From NCBI GenBank assembly GCA_026724425.1, contig JAIUCV010000394.1, forward strand, positions 620,001 to 684,000: a DNA stretch of 64,000 nt, given 5' to 3'. This DNA is from Erythrophleum ivorense (Eukaryota; Streptophyta; Magnoliopsida; Fabales; Fabaceae). The notes below the pieces were generated by a model that saw only the letters and a program-made list of their open reading frames with translations, was not told the origin of the DNA and searched no databases. Of this stretch, positions 11,643-22,916 are shown in pieces; the stretch's first letter is position 1; the number at the start of each line of letters is the position of its first letter. A program made the position numbers and the translations under genes.

Positions 11643-13372
11643 CTAACTTTGTTGTGTGCCTTCTCCTCCACTTGTGTACCGAAATCTTTTGGATGAGAAA
11701 CCGGGAGGTGCATCAGCATAATAGGTATCCTTGTCAACATTGGCTAGTGAGATTCTCCTGTTTGGCCAATCCATAATTGCTCCGGCTGTTGCTAAGAAGG
11801 ATCTCCCAAGAAGGGCTTGGTCTTCCGGATCCTCCATAGTAACAACATAGAAATCGGCCGGGATGATGCAATCTTCAAATGAAAGTTGAACATCGCTTAC
11901 CTTGCCAAGTGGTTTGAATGAAGAATTGTTGGCAAGCTTTTTGCCCATGTTGGTCCGCTCCATGGACTCAATCAATCCCAAACTTCTTGCTATCACAGCC
12001 GGCATGAGGTTCACGCTTGAACCGGAATCACATAATGCATCATCAAAGAATTTGCCATTGATGGAGCAATGTATAAGGAATTAACCTGGGTCATGAAGCT
12101 TGTGTAGTGTCCTTGGTGCAGGCATTTCGTCTCTTGCTTCATTATACATCTTCTCCACCTCGGCTAAGCTCCAATCGTGAGTCCATACAAAGTCTTGAAG
12201 GTAAGGGCTCTTGTTGCAAGCGACATCAAAGGGCATATTGCTAGGGAACCTTTTTGCCATAAAATTGAAGTCATCAATGGTGTAATCCATTGATGAGCTC
12301 GCTTTCCTTTTCTCCTAAGGGACGGGTGGTAGTGAAGATCTTGGAGAGAGTGGTGTTCCTTCCGGTAACTTTCTTCCTCTTATCCTTGCTTTCCGCTTGC
12401 CTTGTCTCCTTTCATCCTCATCCCAAACCACTCTTGGATTGGTCTCTTTAGCACCAAAAGCAACCAAAGCATTGTTAGGCTTTGAGTTAGCCGCTTTTGT
12501 GCCTTTTGAAGCTCGGTCTCTTTCTTCCATATCCTCCAAGCGTTTGGTGAGGTCTTTGACTACTTTGGATGCTCCTCCGGTTGTATCTTGCCATAGCGTG
12601 GTCTTCTCAAGTAGCTCTTTGTATCTCTCTTCCACAAGACGCTTCAAGTCATTAATTGAAACCTTGAATTGTTCTTGCCCTTCCACCAACATCACCATGG
12701 TCGAGTAAAGCTCCTTCTCTCTTTGGTTAACCTCTGATGCTCTCATCTTGGCTTGGTGAGCAACAAGCGAGATTGAGTTGAGGCTCATGGTTGTGCCATT
12801 GAGGTTGTCTTCTAAACCGGTGATCTTCTCATCCAAGTGGCTATCCATCTCCTTTGAGTTGAGGTTTAAGTCTCGGATTGCCTTGGTGTTGCCTCCAACG
12901 GTTGCGGCTTGTTCCCTTAGCTCCCCTTCTACTTCAATACACCTTGATTCGACTCTCTCCACTTGGTCAGAGAGGTTTCCGAACTTTCTATCAAGGTCAT
13001 GCTTTAGAAACTCTAACCTTGTCTCAAGACTTTGGCTAGACTTTCTTTGGATTTCCATGAAGTCTTCTATCATGGCCTTGAGATTGTCGTCTCTCCGCCT
13101 ATTAAGCGCATGCTCTTGGTATGTGGGAAGGTCGGGGCGTGGACGGTGGTGATGATGAGGTGGCTGGTGAGGTCGGCCTTGATAAACCGGTGATGATAGT
13201 GATGATGTTCTTCTCGGCTAGTCTCGGCAAAGAGCGGATGGTGGAAATTTGGTGGGATTGGCATTGGGATGAAGTCTCCGGCCGGATTTGAATCATGTGG
13301 CCGCCTTTGGACTTCATGGGGAAGCGGTTTTCTTCTTTCAAAGTGGTTACTCATGCTTGAGTGATGGCTCAT
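11643..13372 (-). pseudogene. Gag-like coiled-coil plus retropepsin gene of nested element, broken
   Basis: The minus-strand ATG is at 13372-13370. The frame shifts once near 13190 and then runs to 11643 with in-frame stops at 12317-12315 (TAG) and 12083-12081 (TAA). The N-terminal part is rich in His, Pro and Arg. The centre (about 13070-12500) is a long predicted coiled coil with many L/E/K heptads. The basic tail includes KRKARIRGRK. The C-terminal part is a retropepsin with CDSGSSVNLMP (about 12040) and LLGRSFLATAGA (about 11805). No zinc knuckle is seen. The fold order, Gag-like then protease, matches Athila Gag, but primary similarity to the outer element's Gag is weak. Confidence 0.75.
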
Positions 13373-13480
13373 CCTTAAACTACCTAAGGAACATAAGTGA
13401 AACAAAATTGCAAAAGTTAGTAAACATGAAACAAAAGATCTAGTCTTAACTTTTAATCTCATAAACGTGTAAGTGCAATG

Positions 13481-13507
13481 CATTCCCCGGCAACGGCGCC
13501 AAAAACT
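13481..13507 (-). other. Primer-binding site of nested element
   Basis: The minus strand reads TTTTTGGCGCCGTTGCCGGGG next to the LTR end (broken here as TTTTT plus TGGCGCCGTTGCCGGGG). This is the classical Athila-type primer-binding site and fixes the element's direction. Confidence 0.88.
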
Positions 13508-15080
13508 TGATGTGTGCCAGACATGGGTGTGGTATATATGCAAGTAATAAAAACCCTAAGCTAAACATGGTTGCACGTGCACAACATGTTGTTGTAGTAC
13601 TTAGGGGTCGATCCACAAGAGAATGCGAATTACACACTACACATTTGTAAAGATTTGGTTAAGCTAAATCAATAATATGCAAGGGGTTTTGTATTTTGTT
13701 TTATAAGGGAAAATTAAATAACAAATGCAAACTATACAAACACCATTATTGAACAAAGGACAATCCGCAAAAGACATAAGCCAAATCAATTGAAAAGTTG
13801 TTAAATCCGATTTCTATGAACTCAAAACACTAAGATGTGGTCATCCCACTTTCGTGGCTCCGACCACCTATGTTTCTTAAACCAATGGACTCAGCTTTCA
13901 CATGGTCATTGAAGAGTGAAACATGCAATAAAATCGGGTAATGATTGTTCACAAAACTCCTTAGGTCTACTTTCATAGCCTAAGACGATTTGCCCATCAA
14001 ATACTAGGACCGGATATATAACAAGCTTTTGGAGAGTATATCAACCTTGGATCAAGTCGCTAGTTAGCTACTCTAGCAACAAGCTTTAGGTATGAATAAA
14101 GATGGTGAACCATAAGGTTTCCCTTTCTTTAACAACCGATTCTTGATGGCTTATCATGTCATGTCTTCTTTGAAAGATCCATGATCCAATAACGAGTCTA
14201 AGGGAGTAGAGAGGATCTCATAGGTCTAGGGAAAGGAGTCGGAATGATAGAGATCAAGCCGCCGCTCTCCCCTAGATAGAAACCTCTAAACCCTAGACTA
14301 GAAGCTAAAACATGCGAGTATGTACAAAATGCAAAAGAAAAGAAAGAACAAGGAGACCACCTAAGTGGCTCCGGTTTATTGACTGAAAGAAGAAGAGAGT
14401 TGTGTCTATTGATTCGTGTTTTTCATACAAGAGGCTAAAGCAAGTATATATAGGTGAGGGGAGGCTAGGTCGGCTGAGTTAATGCGCAAAGGAGAAGAGG
14501 AAACTTTCCATTTCTTCTCCCCTCGTGAACTTTCTCTCCAAGTCTTGAGTGAGGCGCGGCTGCCAGCTTCTTTTCGCGTGTAGAGATGTGGGCTTGAGTC
14601 ATGATGAGGTTTAGGCTTGGCCCGAAGTGATCCCAGTCCATTTTGCTCATCCAAGCTCCATGGGCTTCACTTACTCGCCAGACGGACATGTCTTGGGAGA
14701 AAAAGATCCTAGGCCGAATTTCTGCTCCAAATAGCCCAATTTTACTTCGTCGCGACGCATGACTCAGTTATCTATCTTTCCATATAAAGATCTCATGATT
14801 TGGACGTAGGAAAGACCCTTTGCCGCGGTCATCTTTCGGACGCTTCGATTCTGTCCGAATGCGGAAACCGGCTAACTTGAGTTTTGTTGAAGCTCTTGAC
14901 TTGGGAACTTGCATGGATCACTGTTTGAAGCTCTTTTGCCTTCCTTTTGCCATTTTGACCTGTTTGCTTCCCAAAACCACAATATACAAGAAAACTACCT
15001 CTTGGATACAAAATCATTATTATTAGGTAAGCAAATATAAAGAAAACCAAGGTAAAAACATGCAAAATATGGATATATCA
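13508..15080 (-). repeat. 5' LTR of nested minus-strand element
   Basis: Pair of 7576-9149. The apparent open frames inside it occur in both LTRs at the same place and are LTR sequence, not genes. Confidence 0.93.
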
Positions 15081-15085
15081 GTTGT

Positions 15086-16863
15086 CAATCGGGTTTCTCC
15101 TCCAGGACAACCTGATTCCCGACCCGCCCTGATTGAACTTTTTTTTTCTATCACCAACGCCGGCGTCTAGCAACCAATCTCTCGACGAAGAGGACCTTTC
15201 TTCCTCCTCTTCATTGAACTCATGAACGGTACATCTCCACTCCATTGTGTATACCACTTCTCTTTGCATTACTTCTTTTTGTTTTGGTTGATCTCTTTTC
15301 CGAACTTCTATATGCACAAGGGACTGTGCAATTTAAGTTTGGGGGAGGGGTCAACAGTATTTGACTTTGTGTTTTATGATCTTATTTTTGATTTTCATCC
15401 TTTGAGTCTCATATCATCTGCATAGCATCTATGGCATAGAAAATACCAAAAAATCGATTTTTTTTGAAAATTTGCATAACTCAAAAAGAAGCATCATTTG
15501 CATTCGCATAGTAGAATTGAGTCTAGATGCATTGTACATGATCATTTGCATTTGCATAGGGGACAATGATAGGAATATCCTTGCTTGAGAAATGCTTTTC
15601 GGAATGGTCTCAATGCTCTAGTTGGAAATTATTTGATGCATTCGGGTTTAGTTTGAGCCTAAAAGAACTCGCTTCTCAACATTCATGCTTGACTGATTCA
15701 TTGCTTAGAATTGAAACTTCACCTAAGTGATTTGGACTTAATATGATCATTTAATTATCAAACTCGTGCATTGATGTTCTTGCTCTTGGATTTTGATTCT
15801 CTTGGACATTCTTTCTGTTACATTTATCTCTCTCTGTTTGTCCATGTTCGTTGATTACCTCACCCCTAACCAAACCCATTTCTTTCATACCCAACCTGTT
15901 TACCGTGAGAAGAGAGGCCTTTTCCAATTGAGCTAGGCAAAACGTGTTGAGTTTAGACCGACAAAGCATGGATTTTCATGTAGAACTAGCTCGCTTTCCT
16001 TTGAGCTAGACTAGGCCTAGGTTGTGATTCAAGTTTGGGGGTGAGAGAATGAGAGAAAAGAGAAAGAGCAGAAAGTGAAAAGAAGTCGAGAGAAAAGAAA
16101 GGATGGGAGAAAGTAAAAGGGAAGTTTATAAAAGAGTGGTGGCTCGCTTGATGTTAAATAGTTAAGTAGCTTTGGGGCTTGGTTTATAAAGAAAGGCACC
16201 TAGCCTTGTTCATACTTTAAGAAGTTAGAAATCCCAAAAGCCTATAAAAGAAAAGTGAAAAGTCTTAAGCCACAAGAACTTCGAAAGTTAGTCCCCTGCT
16301 ATTTTCAGAAAGTTTTATCCTCCCTAAAATCCTAAGTTTCAATCTTTAAGTTCAGAAAGGGAAAGAGTGGGTAGTTAGGACTTGGGTGGGATTCATTCTT
16401 TATTTAAGACCTTACGTCTTGGGTAGGTGAGAATCTATCTTTGTACCATCCTTGGTCCTCACTCTTAGCATTTTGCCCAAGCTCAGTTCTTCTTGAGAGA
16501 TCCCTTATGCGCTTCATGAAACTACCAAAAAGAAAGAAAAAGAGCCTAAACCCTTTGAACCAAATGAGCAAGTTTTGATTGCATGAGTTTTGATTCACGA
16601 TTTCGAGCTTAATTGAATATAAATGGGTGAAGTGAATATGAACGCATGTTTCATCATGTTTAATGTTTGGTTGTCGCTGAATTGAGTATGCGAGTGATCT
16701 GATTTGAATGGCTGAATCTTTTTGCATTTCATAATTTCTAACTAGAACATTGAGGCGATTTCCTTAAGCATGTCAAATGGATTTGAGTCCCCGCCCAAAT
16801 CAATTTCTCTCTGATTTGTTCTTCCTTGCTTGAGGGCAAGCAAGATGCAAGTTTGGGGGAAGT
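15086..16863 (+). other. 3' noncoding region of outer element with ORF2 remnant
   Basis: It begins with the right arm of the interrupted palindrome. A Ser/Asp/Glu-rich coding tail follows (about 15180-15222) that resembles the end of Athila ORF2 at 63040-63090. Then come a small hairpin (15313-15330), an internal polypurine tract GTTTGGGGGAGGGG (15337-15350), about 1.4 kb of AT-rich noncoding DNA, the hairpin 16825-16844 and the final polypurine tract 16850-16863. No RT, integrase or intact ORF2 is present. Confidence 0.75.
16825..16863 (+). other. Hairpin plus polypurine tract before 3' LTR
   Basis: Perfect 8-bp stem CTTGCTTG / CAAGCAAG with tetraloop AGGG (16825-16844). AGTTTGGGGGAAGT follows, adjacent to the LTR. 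The polypurine tract primes plus-strand DNA synthesis in this class of elements. The hairpin's role is unknown. Confidence 0.8.
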
Positions 16864-18172
16864 TGATGTCTCTGCATTTTGTCTCTTTTAAGCTCATGTT
16901 GCACTTAGATTTTCTCCTATTTTAGCTCATATCTTCAGCATTTTAGTATAGATCTCATGCATTATGCTAATACATAGCATTTAGGACCTGCATTGCATAT
17001 TTCGTGCATATGGGAGTTGTATCAGGTGCTTTTGAATGCAAAAGGAGGAGATTTGGAATCAAGAGATAGAAGCATGGAGCAAAGAGAGCAAACGGGATGT
17101 AAAACGTATGGAGAACCCGTCTGAAGGAGGAGAGCTGTGCGATTTAAGAAGAAGGGGAAGTCAACTTAAGTGAGTTGACGTTAAGGGAGCCCTTGTTTTC
17201 CAAGCTCCCACTATATAAGTCTTTACAACCTTTGTTTACAGCAGCTTTTGGGCAGAGATCGAATCTAAAAAAACAAAAATCAGAAACTCTTCCACTTTTT
17301 GGAGATTCACTTGAATATTCCTTTTGTAACTTTGAATCTTTCTCTTTAAGTTTTAATCAAGTTAAGTTATTTATTTTTCTTGCTTTATTCTCTTCTCATC
17401 TCACGCTTCTTGCTCTGTCGTGAAATGAAACTCCTCTCCTTAAAAGGAATTTGGCGTTTCTACATGAAGAGTGAGTGAGCCATTTTGGGTCTTGAGGGAT
17501 GAGGTAGATTAGGAGAAATTGGGGTCGATTTTGCTTCTAGAGGTGTTTAAATTCTTCCAAAAGTCTTTCCTTGTTGGGTTTTCTTAATGCTAGGTCTTTC
17601 TTGATCAATTTGATCTTGATTTTAGACATTTCCTTCATTAAAAGTGTTTGCAAAATGTTGGACCCAACCAACAAGGAGATTTGCTTGTCTAACCCACGAT
17701 GGTGGTTGTTTAGAGGGCTTATCGGTTTAGGAGAATTGTTTCTTAAGGCTGGCTTTTCTTGAATTCACTAACCAAAAGTTAGCTCCTTTGATTTCAAGTT
17801 TTGCTTTGTGGTTTTCACCATGAAAGTGGGTTAACCTTGTTTTATGAATTCTCCTCCTAAGACTTAGCTCTTAATTGAGTGTTTCTAGACACCCTTGTTG
17901 ACCCCTAAATCCTCGCAATCGTTTTCCTCATCCCGAGACCTCCCTCTTTTATTATCGGATTATCAATTTTCGTTGTTGCTCTTTTAATTAAAGTTTAGTT
18001 TTGGTTAATTTTACTCCTTGATTTGAAGATTACAAAAACTCATTGGCTTTGACTTGTTGAATTTCTTGAATTCGAAATTGTCTTATCATTCTCCATTTTG
18101 GATTGACTCTCAAGACCACAATGACATGAGTGGGATTGGTATTTGAAACCCATACAAAAAATCCTTGTTTCA
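16864..18172 (+). repeat. 3' LTR of outer gag-protease element
   Basis: 1309 bp, paired with 3168-4476. It is duplicated again at 23205-24513 by the segmental duplication. Right TSD GTGAG is at 18173-18177. Confidence 0.93.
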
Positions 18173-20205
18173 GTGAGCCGAGATGTTCAGTTTCAAGAAA
18201 ACGTGTTTCCGTATTCCACCGGAACTGCAACACCGTCACTGCCTCAACCTGATATGGTTGTCGATGATGATTGGGCTGCACCAGCAGCTTCGGTTATCCC
18301 TGTTTTTGCTACGCCTCCAGCACCAGAACCGGATCCTGTTGTATTACCAACTCCGGTGGTTCCTCCTCCTGCACCTGCGAGTGCAGTCACCTCTCCTGCG
18401 ACGGATGACTCGTCTGACCAAGATGATTCACCTCCTCCGTCTCCCGGCTTGCCTGAACTATTGGGTCGTGGCCATCGATCCAAGAAAACATCAGTTCTTC
18501 TAAAAGATTTTGTCACTCAGAATGTACACTACTCTCCCTCTCACGCTCTCTCTCTCGCACCGACCAATTCAAAGCCCTCCACAACGGTTTCTGGTAAGAC
18601 ACTCTATCCTCTCACCAAATATTTATCTGACTCTGGCTTCACAGCGCATCATATTGCGTTTATGGCCGCTGTCTTGGATAGTGATGAACCACAACACTTT
18701 AAAGACGCCATCCTCATCAAGGAATGGTGCGACGCTATGAAGAAAGAAATTGAGGCTCTTGAAGGTAACCAGACGTGGGATATTGTGGATTTACCACCTG
18801 GCAAAACAGCGATCGGTAGCAAATGGGTGTATAAACTGAAGTTCAACTCCGATGGCTTGTTGGAACGTCACAAAGCACGTCTTGTGGCTATGGGAAATCG
18901 TCAGCAAGAAGGTGTTGATTTTAAGGAAACTTTTGCACCAGTGGCCAAACTTACCACTGTCCGACATCTTCTTGCTGTCGCAGCCGCAAAAGATTGGGAG
19001 GTTCATCAAATGGATGTTCACAACGCCTTTTTGCATGGTGATCTTGAGGAAGAAGTTTACATGAGGCTTCTTCCAGGTTTTCAGTCATCGGACCCGAATA
19101 AAGTATGTCGTCTTCGAAAATCTCTCTGTGGCCTCAAACAAGCCCCCCGTTGTTGGTTTGCTAAGCTCTCCACTGCTCTAAAAGACTACGGCTTCAAGCA
19201 AGGCTATCCAGATTACTCGCTGTTCTCTTTGATCCGCGATGGTACAATTCTACATGTTCTTGTGTACGTTGATGATTTTGTCATTGCAGGCAATGACTTG
19301 TCCGTGATTCAGACATTTAAAGAATATCTTCATCAATGCTTTCATATGAAGGATCTAGGAAAGTTGAAATACTTCTTAGGTATTGAAGTTTCTCGTGGAC
19401 CTGATGGAATATGTCTTTCGCAACGAAAGTATGCTCTCGATATTATTGCTGAAGCTGGTTTATTAGGCTCTAAACCTTCTGCTGTCCCTGTTGAAGTTAA
19501 TCACAAGCTTGGTTCTGTGGAGAGTCCAGCTCTTAAACGCCCGGAAGAGTATCGTTTGATATATTTGACCATTACGCGTCCGGACTTAACATACATCGTG
19601 CATATCCTCTCTCAGTTTATGCAGACTCCGCTTGTTGCTCATTGGGAGGCTGCACTTCGAGTGGTTTGTTATCTCAAAGGCTCTCCAGCTCAGGGCATTC
19701 TTCTTCGTCGTGATAGTGACCTCACGATTACTGCTTATTGTGATTCTGACTAAAACGCCTGTCCGCGTACGCGACGATCACTTTCGGCGTATATCATCTA
19801 CTTAGGTAATTCTCCCATCTCTTGGAAGACGAAGAAGCAAGAAACTGTGTCTTGTTCTTCAGCAGAGGCCGAGTATCGGTCTATGGCGTACACACTGCGC
19901 GAACTGAAATGGCTCAAGAGTCTTCTTCGTACGTTCGGCTACGAACATCCGCACCCTATGCCTCTCTTTTGTGACAGTCAAGCTGCCTTACACATTGCCG
20001 CCAATCCGGTCTTTCATGAACGAACTAAACACATTGAATCGGATTGTCACCAAGTCCGGGATGCAGTTCAAGATGGTCTCATTGCTACTCATCACATCTC
20101 CACAAAAGAACAGGTCGCAGATATCTTTACCAAGGCTCTGCCAAAGCCTTCGTTTGAGAAGCTTTTGTCCAAGTTGGGTGTTCGAAATATCCGACCACCA
20201 ACTTG
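18173..20205 (+). pseudogene. Copia 1 RT and RNase H, unit 1
   Basis: The Ty1/copia RT continues from the disrupted integrase end. Motifs are a Pro/Thr-rich linker, KWVYKLKFNSDG, the HQMDVHNAFLHGDL block, catalytic YVDD (about 19264-19275) and LGIEVSRGPDG. RNase H follows with SSAEAEYRSM and FCDSQAALHIAA. A TAA at 19751-19753 cuts RNase H in frame; the residues before it (AYCDSD) and after it remain aligned. A few residues are also missing around 19553. The region shared with unit 2 at 24514-26549 carries the same TAA, so that mutation predates the duplication. Confidence 0.92.
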
Positions 20206-20214
20206 AAAGGGGGG

Positions 20215-20346
20215 TATAGAGATACAATATATGTCAATATTCGTTACCAAGATATTGTTAGATTTGAGCTAACAAGATTAGGAAACCTCTTGTATATATA
20301 TACCAATGTATGTGAATAAATAAGATAGAGCTTTGACAATATACCA
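20215..20346 (+). repeat. 3' LTR of copia 1, unit 1 (about 132 bp)
   Basis: It follows a G-rich polypurine tract (20205-20214), starts TATAGAGATACAA and ends AATATACCA. The expected terminal TG appears mutated to TA in both units. It contains TATATATA near 20294. Ends are inferred from the tract and from the ACCA also seen beside the primer-binding motif at 773. TSD cannot be verified. Confidence 0.6.
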
Positions 20347-22579
20347 ATTATTTCATCCATTAAGTAACTCTTGTTTCTCTCGTTGAAAGCTTTGATTTTT
20401 AATCCGACCAAACCTAGGACTCGAATTCCAATCCCGTTACTGATCATCATCACATATGGACTTCATTGAATAATTTGGTAAACCAAATGTTTTAGATTAT
20501 CTTGATGTTTAAGTGTGGGGTAAGTGTTAAATTTTTATAGTTGCTGTTTCTGATTCTGAATAATGGGTCTTACAATGGTGAATCTTATTGTGGTTACAGG
20601 CAGAGAAGGAACCTACTTTTGAGTAGTTTCTTGTATGCGGGCATCTTAGCTAGAGCAAGCCTTAGGGGTTCGTTCTAGCCAGCCGTCACCAAAACCTAAC
20701 CTTGTTAGCAACTAACACTTTGATATACTTAATGTTGTTATGATGCATGCAAAAATGTATTCAGAGTTGGATTCCCCATGATATTCGTGTAAAACAATCA
20801 TCTAAATACCTGTGAAAAGGCATAATCTTTATTTGTTTTGACGCGATTTTCTTATGTGATTATTCAATGATTTCAGGCGTTTAAAGACCAGGATCCTGCT
20901 TGCCTGTCAGATAGTTCTGCTATTTTACAACCGGAGGTAATTCTTTAATTGAATTTTTAGAGGCAAAAACATCTAACACTCGAAGTAAGCAACTGCTCAG
21001 GAGGACTATTTCACCATAACGCTTTGTTTTACAAGGGTAGCATGAATTGCAAGCATTGTTAGACGAGAGGATCCACTAAAGAACAACAAAGTGGTCTCTT
21101 TCTTTTTTTAGTTGCATTGAGCGATTAGTGGACTTCCATCGTTCTTGTGAGGTACAAGCATTTACATCAATATATTCATTACATAAGCAACATAGAATGG
21201 TTATCTTGTGAGGTAAAAGCATTTAGATCAGCATCACTCACTATCTTGTTCACGTTTCGCATCTTCTTTGTTTTTGGCATTTAGAGTCGAATATATGTTA
21301 TGTTCGTATTAAATACTGTATTACTAATGATGGATTTACATTAATAAAACGGTATAGGAATTTACCAGGTATCAAATAAGTTACTTAACTAGTATTTAAG
21401 TATCCTTCAAATTAAATTTTATCAAGGAAAAAGCATGGTTTAAGTCTTTGAATTTGGTTTTTCTTATTTTCTCTTTCGTTTGTCAACTAGTAAATTTACT
21501 GATATAAGTATGAAATTACACAAAAACGACAAGGAACGTTTATTTATTTATTTTTAAGTCTACAGATCGACATGTTTCTTTTTTCTGTTTTTATTAGTAG
21601 TAACTCAAGTTGGGAAGGTCGTCTGGGAGACTTCTGTTAGGAGGTCATCAACAGGTGACCGTCTAGGAAATCTCTGTTAGGAGATTGTTTGTGAGATTGT
21701 CATGTTGATCGGAAGATCATATGAGGAGATCGTCGCGATGACTGAATCTAATAGAGAGTTAGGCAAACAGCCTAACAGAGAGTTAGGAGAGCTTGGCTCT
21801 GAGAGAACTAAGCCCTGAATGTTATTTTTTTGGAAGAAAAAAAATCCTCCTTCTCAACTGACACTCTTTATTTATAGATGTGATAAGTGGGCTGAAGACT
21901 TTCATTAATTAATAAATGGGTCTGTCTTGATTCATGTTGGACTATTAATGGGGGTGACAAACCCACCATTAACAACATATCACTTCTTGTTCTGTTCCAC
22001 GAATCTTGAATCTTGAATCTCACTCTCGTTTTTGTTTTTGTTTTCGTTGTTGTTACAGAATCCAACTCTTGAGCATTATACAACGTACAAAGCCTCCGAT
22101 CTCAAAGCATCAGTTCACGCCTTGCAAGTTCTACAGCTTAACACCAAAGGATGCTCCTTAAACTCTATACACTTGAAGTATATGCAAGACAAGGTAAAAA
22201 AAATGTTAATCTCGGTTTAATTTGATTTGGTTTAGGTTTAATGTAACCAGTTTTTGTTGCTAATGTTTTTTTGTACAGTTCAAATCCGTGGCGGTTTACA
22301 CGTCTAACCGATCCGTTCATTCCTAACAACACACATCTGTTACCCTGTCAAATCAAATATGTTCACAGTTTAACCAGATTATTCCGGTTTAGTGTAGACT
22401 TCTCAAAGCTGATTTGTTCCGATAGAAAAATGGAGATTTAAAATGTGTGTTGCATTTTGGTAATTAACACTTATTAAACACGAGTTTTGGTTGACTAAAT
22501 TGATATTATAATCGGCTAGGTCAACCCAAGTTTGTGATTTATTATGCTAAATGAAAAGTTTGTAAAAAATGCGTATCTT
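20347..22579. other. Host-like sequence, unit 1, with gene fragments
   Basis: AT-rich non-retrotransposon DNA. Its first part (20360-20960) has two diverged relatives, at 45464-45940 on the same strand and at about 32130-31870 inverted. Splice-like signals surround 20879-20937 (after ATTTCAG, before GTAATT). The only recognisable coding fragment is the cyclin A2-like tail at 22059-22326. Nothing else identifiable was found. Confidence 0.55.
22059..22326 (+). pseudogene. Cyclin A2-like C-terminal fragment, unit 1
   Basis: Two exons are visible: 22059-22193 (45 codons, preceded by TTGTTACAG and followed by GTAAAA) and 22279-22326 (preceded by TTTGTACAG, ending in TAA). Exon 1 begins NPTLEHYTTYKASDLKASV, characteristic of the last cyclin fold helices of plant A2-type cyclins such as CYCA2;4. 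FKSVAVYTS at the second exon also fits that family. The cyclin box, which binds CDK, is absent upstream, so this is a fragment and not a working cyclin. The intron shows it came by DNA copying, not by retroposition of mRNA. Confidence 0.75.
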
Positions 22580-22584
22580 CGTCA

Positions 22585-22916
22585 GGAAACAACCAAGCCT
22601 TTTTTTTTATAAACGATTATAATAAATTATTAATGCGGAAATTCTCGAAAGAAATCAATAATATTAAATCATAAATAAGCCGTTCAACAAATAACCAATA
22701 ACCAATAAAGTCAATAAAGAATAAGCAACCTAAACACCAGGTTTGCTACGTTATTAAAATAGAACTAACATCCTAAAATAATGAATTCCTTGTCTACCAC
22801 AACAAGATAGCCAATATCAAATTCCTAATCTCATCATCCTCTTCTCTCGGTCTCTTTCCGCGGAAGAACATTGCTGTTACCTGCATCACATTGGAATAGA
22901 GATGCGTAAGTATTAT
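22585..22916 (-). repeat. Truncated Tekay-type LTR, unit 1
   Basis: Begins GGAAACAACCAAGCC after CGTCA, exactly as the intact solo LTR at 28930-30265 in unit 2. It stops at the duplication junction. Confidence 0.9.

Larger units (their letters stand above)
7576..15080 (-). mobile_element. Nested Athila-like gag-protease element, minus strand
   Basis: LTRs 7576-9149 and 13508-15080 (about 1574 bp) are almost identical. TSD GTTGT is at 7571-7575 and 15081-15085. The primer-binding site TGGCGCCGTTGCCGGGG reads on the minus strand just inside the right LTR, and the polypurine tract is just inside the left LTR, so the element reads right to left. The internal part is only about 4.4 kb. It has one gag-protease frame and about 2.5 kb of noncoding, partly tandemly repeated DNA, with no RT, RNase H or integrase. 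It is a second, distinct non-autonomous family; its proteins differ greatly from those of the element it sits in. Confidence 0.92.
3168..18172 (+). mobile_element. Athila-like non-autonomous element with only gag and protease
   Basis: The element has 1309-bp LTRs at both ends (TGATGTCTCTGC...CTTGTTTCA), a TGGCGCC-type primer-binding site, a gag-protease reading frame and a polypurine tract. TSD GTGAG is at 3163-3167 and 18173-18177. Without the nested 7.5-kb insertion it is about 7.5 kb long. There is no RT, RNase H, integrase or complete ORF2. The sequence after the protease joins directly to the motif that follows integrase in the Athila element at 60672, and then to a segment like the end of Athila ORF2. 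It is therefore an internal-deletion derivative that would depend on another element's enzymes. Confidence 0.92.
774..20346 (+). mobile_element. Ty1/copia element 1, interrupted, 5' LTR outside view
   Basis: The coding order is Gag, protease, integrase (774-3167), then RT and RNase H (18173-20205), then a short 3' LTR. This is Ty1/copia order. The two halves are separated by the 15-kb gag-protease element at 3168-18172, which is flanked by GTGAG on both sides. A GTATCAGAG motif at 777-785 resembles the initiator-Met tRNA primer-binding site found next to copia 5' LTRs. Several nonsense codons and at least one frameshift make the copy non-functional. Confidence 0.9.

Noticed and set aside
20879..20937. 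Short exon-like segment with splice-like borders as a separate gene
   Set aside because: Only about 20 codons, with no family recognised and the diverged copy at 45.9 kb not preserving the frame. Kept only as part of the host-like region.
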